From NCBI GenBank assembly GCA_015222555.1, contig JADFVM010000249.1, positions 1 through 5,597 of the forward strand: a DNA stretch of 5,597 nucleotides, read 5' to 3'. The notes under the pieces were generated by a model that was given only the letters and a program-made list of their open reading frames with translations, had not been told where the DNA came from and made no database searches. The position numbers were made by a program, and so were the translations under genes. The first letter of the stretch is position 1, and each line of letters starts with the position of its first letter. This DNA comes from Pseudomonadota bacterium. GTDB taxonomy: Bacteria; Desulfobacterota; JADFVX01. This document shows, one piece after another, positions 1 to 4,063 of the stretch.

Positions 1-137
1 CGATTCAGGCAGATAGGCTGTGTTAGCTTCACGATTTTCATGCTCAACGCAGCCCGCTGCGCCTGCGCTGAAAACCGCTTGCCACCTTGCCTCTGTACCT
101 GTTTCACCAGCCTCTGACCTCGGCCCACTTGCAGAAT
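1..137. other. GC-rich stretch at the window edge, no confident gene
   Basis: This segment lies downstream of the fur-type gene and is about 56% GC by hand count, visibly richer than the regulator gene beside it. Two minus-strand frames and a plus-strand frame stay open through most of it, but none has a convincing ribosome binding site or a product I recognise. It contains a short GC-rich inverted repeat (CGCAG, 4-nt loop, CTGCG at 48-61) without a T tract. It could be the edge of a dispersed repeat, the end of a gene lying outside the window, or plain intergenic DNA. I cannot choose between these from the sequence alone. Confidence 0.3.
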
Positions 138-575
138 TCAGGTATTACCATTACATTTTTTACAATAGCCATACATTTCAAGGTTGTGCGTTACCACCCT
201 GAACCCATGTTTTTTGGCGACCTTTTCCTGGAGAGACTCAATATTCTTGTCTTCAAATTCTATGATATCGCCGCATTTAATACATATGAGATGATCGTGA
301 TGTTCTTCGGGCTCCAGGTGTTCATAGCGCGTATGTCCGTCGTCAAAATGTCTCTCTACCGCCACACCGCTTTCGGACAGCAGTTTTAAGGTCCTGTAAA
401 CAGTTGCATAGCCTACCCTTGGATTGACTTTTTTAACCTTTTGATGCAGGTCATCGACACTAAGATGACCGCCGCTTTTCAGGAATGTCCTGATGATGTC
501 ATTTCTTTGCTGAGTTGTTTTTAAGCCCTTTTTTTCTATATATTTTGCAAACTCGTTAATCCTTTCCTGTACCAT
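138..575 (-). CDS. Fur-superfamily metal-responsive transcriptional regulator (Fur/Zur/PerR type)
   Basis: The product is a 145-residue cytoplasmic repressor of the usual Fur length. The N-terminal winged helix (about residues 1-80) carries the recognition helix VGYATVYRTLKLL (54-66). The C-terminal dimerisation and metal domain has the linker ligand region YEH (84-86), the HHDH cluster (92-95), Glu108 and His123. Two CxxC pairs (Cys98/Cys101 and Cys138/Cys141) would hold the structural zinc. The start at 575 is chosen because GAGAGG lies 5 nt upstream, and because the predicted -10 box ends only a few bases before the other in-frame ATG (611), which would put that ATG at or before the transcript start. 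Translation from 611 would add 12 residues. The gene follows the znuA-like metal-binding protein gene in the same direction, so a Zur-like role is attractive. Family membership is certain, but Fur, Zur and PerR cannot be separated safely by eye. Confidence 0.93.
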   Translation of the reverse strand: MVQERINEFAKYIEKKGLKTTQQRNDIIRTFLKSGGHLSVDDLHQKVKKVNPRVGYATVYRTLKLLSESGVAVERHFDDGHTRYEHLEPEEHHDHLICIKCGDIIEFEDKNIESLQEKVAKKHGFRVVTHNLEMYGYCKKCNGNT

Positions 576-580
576 AGGCC

Positions 581-586
581 CCTCTC
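581..586 (-). promoter_or_regulatory. Ribosome binding site that decides the fur-type gene start
   Basis: On the minus strand GAGAGG sits 5 nt before the ATG at 573-575 and is part of a longer purine run (GAGAGGGG). The competing upstream ATG at 609-611 has only a weak GAGAA in front of it. Confidence 0.6.
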
Positions 587-616
587 GTTTGAAATTGATC
601 ATTATTTTCATTTCTC

Positions 617-646
617 ATTGTAAAAAAATATTGACTGGTAAGTCAA
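617..646 (-). promoter_or_regulatory. Sigma70-like promoter of the fur-type gene
   Basis: Read on the minus strand, the -35 box is TTGACT (641-646), the spacer is 18 bp and the -10 box is TACAAT (617-622). Each box is one base away from consensus. Transcription would begin near 608-611, giving a leader of roughly 35 nt that contains the ribosome binding site. The -35 box is one arm of an 18-bp inverted repeat, so a protein bound there would block RNA polymerase. The regulator therefore probably has its own promoter rather than depending only on read-through from the znuA-like gene. Confidence 0.65.
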
Positions 647-647
647 T
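630..647. repeat. Perfect 18-bp inverted repeat: candidate operator, possibly also a terminator hairpin
   Basis: ATTGACT, a 4-nt centre, then AGTCAAT forms a perfect 7-bp dyad. It covers the -35 box and the adjoining spacer of the fur-type promoter, which is what an autoregulatory Fur-family operator would look like. On the minus strand the dyad is followed directly by ATTTTTTTA. In a transcript coming from the upstream znuA-like gene it could therefore form a stem with a U tract, like a weak rho-independent terminator, though the stem has only 2 G-C pairs of 7. Both readings fit and they do not exclude each other. A related sequence upstream of the znuA-like gene favours the operator reading. 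Confidence 0.55.
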
Positions 648-692
648 CTTCTTTTACCCAAATTCGTACTTAGGGATTTGGATTTCACCAAG

Positions 693-1625
693 CTACTGCA
701 ACGCTGTCTCCAAAACTGTTATGTTTTTGCGCATCGCTTTTTCATAGTAATCTGCATTTATTTCTCCAGTCGCCACAGGATCTAACGAGTAAACCTTTGC
801 CCCGCTCTCCCTGGCTAGCAGTTCAGCCATTCTCCTGGGAAATTGCGGTTCGGAGAATATAACGCTGATCTTTTCCTTCTTGATCAACTCAATTATTTTA
901 ACCATCTCACCGGCAGATAATTCTTCTACAGCGGACTTATAGATGACGTCAACGATTTCCAGGCCCAAATCTCTGGCAAGATAGTCAAAGGCATTGTGGA
1001 AGGTCACAATTTTTTTCTTTTTCAGAGCTTTGACCGCTTCCTCCATTTTGGTTTGGATTTGCTGTATTTTTTTTATATAGGCCTCTGCGTTTATTCTGTA
1101 TTCATCTTCTCCGGCAGGATCGAGGCTGGACAAAAAACCAACAATATTCGATACCTGTAAGATGGCCATTTTTGGGCTTACCCATGTATGGGGATTAAAA
1201 TTACTTTCATGGTAATGATCATGGTTATGATCATCCCATCTATTGGGAATCAGATTAAGAGTCCCTGCACTCTCATAGGATTTATTTCTCATGGCATCTC
1301 CAAGAAAGTCTTCAATACCGAGCCCATTGATTATGATCATATCGGCACGGCCAAGCCGCCTCATATCACTGGGCCTCATATGGTAATCATGGGGACCCAC
1401 ATCACCGGGAATCAGCAGATCGACGCTGATCCCCTCTCTCTCACCCACTACATTTTTTGTAAATATGTAAATGGGAAGAAATGAGGTCAACACATTTAAC
1501 CTCACGGCCTCACCGGCATGTACCGTCGACGGCAATAAAAGAAAGAAGACAATAAGGAGGCAAAAAGAAGCCCGTCCTTTCCTTCCTCTCTCTTCTTGAA
1601 GATTTAAGTGTAGATGTATTTTCAT
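693..1625 (-). CDS. znuA: Zinc/manganese ABC transporter solute-binding protein (ZnuA/TroA family)
   Basis: This is the periplasmic metal-binding component of a high-affinity zinc or manganese uptake ABC transporter (cluster A-I). It is 310 residues from the ATG at 1625. A long basic N-region is followed by a hydrophobic signal segment (21-36) with likely cleavage after VHA (35-37). The four family metal ligands are visible: His79 in PHDYH, His146 in NPHTW, His210 in TFHNAF and Asp282 in LDPV. A short His/Asp-rich loop (DDHNHDHYH, 131-139) precedes the second ligand; such loops are typical of zinc-specific members, so zinc is favoured over manganese. A TTG at 1637 would add four residues, but neither start has a clear ribosome binding site. 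The permease and ATPase genes are not adjacent in this window. The fur-type regulator follows downstream in the same direction, which suggests metal-dependent control. Confidence 0.93.
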   Translation of the reverse strand: MKIHLHLNLQEERGRKGRASFCLLIVFFLLLPSTVHAGEAVRLNVLTSFLPIYIFTKNVVGEREGISVDLLIPGDVGPHDYHMRPSDMRRLGRADMIIINGLGIEDFLGDAMRNKSYESAGTLNLIPNRWDDHNHDHYHESNFNPHTWVSPKMAILQVSNIVGFLSSLDPAGEDEYRINAEAYIKKIQQIQTKMEEAVKALKKKKIVTFHNAFDYLARDLGLEIVDVIYKSAVEELSAGEMVKIIELIKKEKISVIFSEPQFPRRMAELLARESGAKVYSLDPVATGEINADYYEKAMRKNITVLETALQ

Positions 1626-1635
1626 AAGGTTGTAC

Positions 1636-1664
1636 AAGGTATATTAATTAAAGTCATTGGTCAA
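1636..1664 (-). promoter_or_regulatory. Possible weak promoter of the znuA-like gene
   Basis: On the minus strand TTGACC (1659-1664) is followed after 17 bp by TACCTT (1636-1641); an alternative -10, TATACC, lies at 15 bp spacing. The -35 is good and the -10 is poor. Transcription would start only a few bases before the ATG at 1625, which would give a nearly leaderless message. That fits the lack of a Shine-Dalgarno sequence here. A promoter further upstream cannot be excluded. Confidence 0.35.
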
Positions 1665-1691
1665 GGGGAGACAAGATTCACGTTGTGGATT

Positions 1692-1709
1692 CTTTACTTG
1701 TCAGTCTAT
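1692..1709. promoter_or_regulatory. Candidate second operator site upstream of the znuA-like gene
   Basis: The minus-strand 18-mer ATAGACTGACAAGTAAAG matches the palindrome in the fur-type promoter at 13 of 18 positions by hand alignment, and it keeps the central ACT-N4-AGT. Its own dyad symmetry is imperfect. It lies about 65 bp upstream of the znuA-like start and about 27 bp above the suggested -35 box. It is a plausible second binding site for the neighbouring Fur-family repressor. Similarity of sequence is the only evidence. Confidence 0.35.
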
Positions 1710-1715
1710 AGCCTA

Positions 1716-1916
1716 TTAAAAGGCAGGCTTATAAAGATTCGACCCGCCTGTTTGTCCAGGTAATCGCCTCCAGCTGAGCATCGAAAATTTTATCCATGGT
1801 AAGAGTTGATTCCTGGACCATTTTTTCAACTGCCTGAACAGCAATTCGTAGGCCACAAGGCTTTGTTTTCTATTCAGGATGGGTTGTCTTCCCAGAAATA
1901 TTTCTTTAGAACTCAT
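1716..1916 (-). pseudogene. Broken N-terminus of an EAL/HDOD (YuxH-like) signalling protein joined to an unrelated reading frame
   Basis: The first 28 codons, starting at the ATG at 1914-1916, read as the conserved beginning of EAL-HDOD proteins (IFLGRQPILNRKQSLVAYELLFR and variants in the family). Homology stops abruptly after YELLFR at about 1833. The same frame continues with 38 codons of Trp/Arg-rich sequence that looks like noise. A different minus-strand frame from about 1845 down to the TAA at 1729-1731 reads as a normal-looking helical C-terminus (AVEKMVQESTLTMDKIFDAQ, then about 16 more residues), which I do not recognise. The simplest explanation is a deletion that fused the start of one gene to the end of another. 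The intact EAL domain (about 200 residues) and HDOD domain are absent. There is no good ribosome binding site, so this is most likely a decaying remnant. Confidence 0.65.
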
Positions 1917-2020
1917 GACCGGACATTATGCTCCAAAATTTATTAAACTTCACCATCATATTCTACTTTGACGGGAATTACCAGATCGTTGCAGGGCTTG
2001 ATCAGGGGAAAACGGGAATC

Positions 2021-3241
2021 CTACTTCTTCTTGACAGGATTTATACGGTAGATGGCCCCAGCAGAGTCATCGGAAAGATAAAGTGCACCGTCACTACCGA
2101 CCAGCGGTGCCACCGGCCTGCCCCATTTCTTTCTTCCCTGAAGCCAGCCTGTTACAATATCAACAGGCGGACCTGCGGGAAAACCATTTTTAAAGGGGAT
2201 ACCGATCAGTTTGTAACCCGTTGGTTTTGACCGGTTCCATGAGCCGTGAAAGGCGATATAAAGCATGTTTTTTAAATAGTCCGGGAAATCCAGCCCAAAA
2301 CCAAAGTTTATGCCCAGTGGCGCCGAATGGGCCTGCATCTCAACGACAGGTGCAATTGTGCTACGGCATCGCTTGTCATTTCCGAAATCGGGATCGGGAA
2401 TTTTTTGGCCGTAACAATAGGGCCAGCCGTAGTCACCGCCATAGATGATACGATTGAGCTCTTCCGGAGGAAGATCGTCACCGAGCCGATCCCTGCCGTT
2501 ATTGCTTGCCCACAATTCCTTTGTTTTGGGATGAAAGGCCAGACCCACGCTGTTTCTAAGACCCTTTGCATAAAGCTCTCCCTTACCACCTGACAGCGGA
2601 TAACGTAAAATAGCGGCCCTTCTTATATCCTTTTCAATACAGATATTACAGCTCGATCCGGCAGAAAGGTAGAGCATGTCATCATCACCGATGACAAGAG
2701 TCCTTGTCCAGTGACCGCCACCGGGGGGAACGTCTTCACTTATCACCTTTATCTTGTCGGCTTTCAGGTCAGCGTTATTATCTGTCAATTTTAAAATGCG
2801 GCCTGTCTCAGCAACAAAAAGATCTTTCCCTCTAAAGGCCAGACCATGAGGGCGGTCAAGACGACTGGCAAAAACGAAGATCTCATCGGCCACACCGTCT
2901 CTGTTTTTATCAGGGAGGACGAGAACTTTGCCGCTTTTAGGAACGGTGGCATAAATATGTCCATCATCGCCGACTACCATGAAGCGCACTTTTCCAAGGC
3001 CCGCAGCAAACAGGGTGATTTCAAAGCCCTCAGGAAGGGTTAACCACCTTTCTGTTTTAAAAGGGCCTTCTTTGAATTTTTCGGGGATTTGAAGTTTGAC
3101 CTTATTTCTATTGATTTTCAGTTTATCAGGTCTACTTGAAGACAGGCCTTCATCAGATTTCGCTGTTGCTGAGAAAGAGAATGTAATGAGAAGGGTTAAA
3201 GAAAGTACAAGGATTATTGTTTGATGCAGTATTTTCAACAT
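2021..3241 (-). CDS. Secreted PQQ-dependent sugar dehydrogenase-like protein (L-sorbosone dehydrogenase/YliI-type beta-propeller)
   Basis: The protein is 406 residues from the ATG at 3241, chosen because GGAAAG lies 5 nt upstream; the in-frame GTG at 3247 has no room for a ribosome binding site. A signal peptide covers about residues 1-28 (cleavage near SATA/KS), so it acts in the periplasm. The rest is a six-bladed propeller of the soluble PQQ glucose/aldose dehydrogenase family. RPHGL holds the likely catalytic base His132. GLRNS (Arg229-Asn230) matches the PQQ-binding Arg-Asn pair of soluble glucose dehydrogenase. NNGRDRLGDD (247-256), FHGSWNR (331-337), GRPVAPLVGSDG (374-385) and a final GAIYRI blade strand are also present. 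DKNRDGVADE (111-120) looks like a calcium loop. Four cysteines (198, 201, 276, 292) could form disulfides. Oxidation of a sugar or aldehyde with PQQ is the family expectation; the substrate is unknown and no pqq genes are nearby. It is divergent from the lipoprotein gene. Confidence 0.88.
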   Translation of the reverse strand: MLKILHQTIILVLSLTLLITFSFSATAKSDEGLSSSRPDKLKINRNKVKLQIPEKFKEGPFKTERWLTLPEGFEITLFAAGLGKVRFMVVGDDGHIYATVPKSGKVLVLPDKNRDGVADEIFVFASRLDRPHGLAFRGKDLFVAETGRILKLTDNNADLKADKIKVISEDVPPGGGHWTRTLVIGDDDMLYLSAGSSCNICIEKDIRRAAILRYPLSGGKGELYAKGLRNSVGLAFHPKTKELWASNNGRDRLGDDLPPEELNRIIYGGDYGWPYCYGQKIPDPDFGNDKRCRSTIAPVVEMQAHSAPLGINFGFGLDFPDYLKNMLYIAFHGSWNRSKPTGYKLIGIPFKNGFPAGPPVDIVTGWLQGRKKWGRPVAPLVGSDGALYLSDDSAGAIYRINPVKKK

Positions 3242-3309
3242 GGTCACTTTCCATCAATCTTGACTCATCCACTAAGATTCAGGCTCGTGAAATCCGGGAA
3301 TGTTATTAG

Positions 3310-3334
3310 TTTCAGATTATCACAGCATCTGAAA
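3310..3334. repeat. Dyad repeat copy A in the divergent promoter region
   Basis: TTTCAGAT and ATCTGAAA form a perfect 8-bp inverted repeat around a 9-bp centre. It covers the -10 box and spacer of the promoter reading toward the PQQ-type dehydrogenase. The same sequence, slightly changed, recurs as copy B about 48 bp away. There is no T tract, so an operator is more likely than a terminator. Confidence 0.55.
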
Positions 3335-3341
3335 TTGTCAA
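3314..3341 (-). promoter_or_regulatory. Sigma70-like promoter of the PQQ-type dehydrogenase gene
   Basis: On the minus strand a perfect TTGACA (3336-3341) is followed after 16 bp by TAATCT (3314-3319). The -10 is only a partial match. It lies within dyad copy A, and the leader to the ATG at 3241 would be about 65 nt. Confidence 0.45.
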
Positions 3342-3357
3342 GAAAGCGGCTATATTA

Positions 3358-3379
3358 TTTCCAGATTATTCTATCTGAA
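3358..3379. repeat. Dyad repeat copy B in the divergent promoter region
   Basis: TTTCCAGATTAT, 3 bp, ATCTGAA is an imperfect direct copy of copy A (TTTCAGATTAT, 6 bp, ATCTGAA). The arms CAGAT/ATCTG pair around a 6-bp centre. It ends just before the -35 box of the plus-strand lipoprotein promoter. The similarity to copy A continues a few bases further (TTG, then A-rich). Confidence 0.5.
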
Positions 3380-3380
3380 C

Positions 3381-3408
3381 TTGACAAAACAAAGAAGTAA
3401 GCTATTAT
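3381..3408 (+). promoter_or_regulatory. Sigma70-like promoter of the small lipoprotein gene
   Basis: A perfect -35 TTGACA (3381-3386) and -10 TATTAT (3403-3408, one mismatch) are separated by 16 bp. Transcription would start near 3415, giving a leader of about 60 nt. This rules out a start of the lipoprotein gene at 3381, where the same TTG would be read as an initiation codon. Confidence 0.65.
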
Positions 3409-3473
3409 TAATATTAACAATTCAACCATCGACTAGTGTAAACAAAAAACCTGTCATTTTGAGTGTCTGGACT

Positions 3474-3794
3474 ATGAAACAGATATTAATATTATGCATC
3501 CTTCTCTTTATTGTCGCCTGTGCTCCCATTCATCTGAAAAGCGGGAAAGCATTCACTATTGATCAGATACAATTAATAGAAAAGGATAAAACCAAAAAAG
3601 AGGCTATTAACAGGCTTTTTGGAGACCCGCAATTACTGGGAAAGAATGACAGAGGTTTGGATACATGGACATACCTTTACATGGATGCAAAGATACCCCT
3701 AAGAGGCGGTCAGATAAAAGAAAAAGTCCAGAGAGTTACCATTACATTCGAAGATGGCACCGTAAAATCATTCAGTTATGAACTCTCCAGGTAG
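3474..3794 (+). CDS. Small lipoprotein with a BamE/SmpA-OmlA-like domain
   Basis: The product is 106 residues. It opens with a short lipoprotein signal (MKQILILCILLFIVAC) whose lipobox IVAC puts the lipidated Cys at 16; the next residue is Ala, not Asp, which suits outer-membrane sorting. The mature part has a helix with an EKDKTKKEAINRLFGDPQLL-type segment (about 36-55), then beta strands with TWTYLY (64-69) and VTITFEDGTVKSFSYE (88-103). This is the helix-Gly-x-Pro then W-Y-Y strand and F-DG-V pattern of the SmpA/OmlA (BamE) and related lipoprotein fold. The ATG at 3474 is preferred because it begins the signal peptide and lies downstream of the predicted transcript start; the ribosome binding site is weak. 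A true BamE role is not implied, because many unrelated envelope lipoproteins share this fold. It shares a divergent control region with the PQQ-type dehydrogenase. Confidence 0.8.
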   Translation: MKQILILCILLFIVACAPIHLKSGKAFTIDQIQLIEKDKTKKEAINRLFGDPQLLGKNDRGLDTWTYLYMDAKIPLRGGQIKEKVQRVTITFEDGTVKSFSYELSR

Positions 3795-4063
3795 TACCCA
3801 TCATGATTTCTGTTCAGAACCAGCAATTAAAATTAACCTCATAACGATCCGCTCCCGACAATACTTAACAGGCTGTTCTACTAATCGGTTTTATGCCCCA
3901 ACAGAGCCTGCCCTGATATTCCCGAAGGGCTCAGCATGAAAGGGAAAGAATATTTGTTTTCATAGATAATCTCCCTGAGCCAGTCGAAGGCTTCATTTCA
4001 TATGGGCAACAGGGTGTTTAGAGGTTCCTTTATATTTTTGCGCTCTCTTGCCGGACACACCCT
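3795..4063. other. Convergent intergenic region, no gene seen
   Basis: This lies between the ends of the lipoprotein gene (plus) and the symporter gene (minus). I find no coding signal. It holds REP-like inverted units (3921-3990) and a few weak inverted repeats: CAGGCT at 3869-3874 with AGCCTG at 3905-3910, and AGGGTGT at 4011-4017 with ACACCCT at 4057-4063. None has the compact GC stem plus T tract of a clear rho-independent terminator. Confidence 0.6.
3921..3990. repeat. Pair of inverted REP-like units
   Basis: The first unit is CCCGAAGGGCTCAGCATGAA (3921-3940). The second, on the other strand, is CCTTCGACTGGCTCAGGGAG (complement of 3971-3990). Both contain GGCTCAG next to a TTCGA- or CCGAA-like segment, and the GGCTCAG of the first (3928-3934) is complementary to CTGAGCC of the second (3975-3981). 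They match the general style of the short CTTCGACxxGCTCAGG extragenic palindromes that are scattered through many bacterial genomes. The position between two convergent gene ends is typical of REP/BIME elements, which can stabilise or end transcripts. Confidence 0.5.

Noticed and set aside
138..611. Longer form of the fur-type gene starting at the ATG at 609-611
   Set aside because: The -10 box (617-622) leaves that ATG at or before the likely transcript start, and its ribosome binding site is weak. The ATG at 575 has GAGAGG at good spacing and gives the usual family length.
658..681. CCAAAT / ATTTGG inverted repeat after the znuA-like gene
   Set aside because: It has only 6 AT-rich pairs with a 12-nt loop and no T tract. 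It is too weak to call a terminator; the dyad at 630-647 is the better candidate.
1188..1484. Plus-strand ORF opposite the znuA-like gene with a Met/Ile-rich N-terminus
   Set aside because: Its odd composition is the complement of the His/Asp-rich metal-binding loop of the gene on the other strand.
1711..1729. GCCT / AGGC hairpin just after the tail fragment of the broken gene
   Set aside because: It is a short, bulged stem without a following T run, and could easily occur by chance.
2308..2589. Out-of-frame minus-strand ORF inside the PQQ-type dehydrogenase
   Set aside because: It overlaps completely with the strongly supported dehydrogenase frame, has no recognisable domain and no ribosome binding site. 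It is a shadow.
3408..3417. TTAATATTAA perfect palindrome near the lipoprotein transcript start
   Set aside because: It is entirely A/T and sits in an AT-rich promoter, so it is expected by chance.
3381..3476. Upstream extension of the lipoprotein gene from a TTG at 3381
   Set aside because: That TTG is part of a consensus -35 box, and the extension would bury the lipoprotein signal peptide inside the protein. The ATG at 3474 gives a proper lipobox.
4011..4063. AGGGTGT / ACACCCT inverted repeat at the end of the symporter gene
   Set aside because: The arms are 39 nt apart and there is no T tract. It was not called as a terminator.
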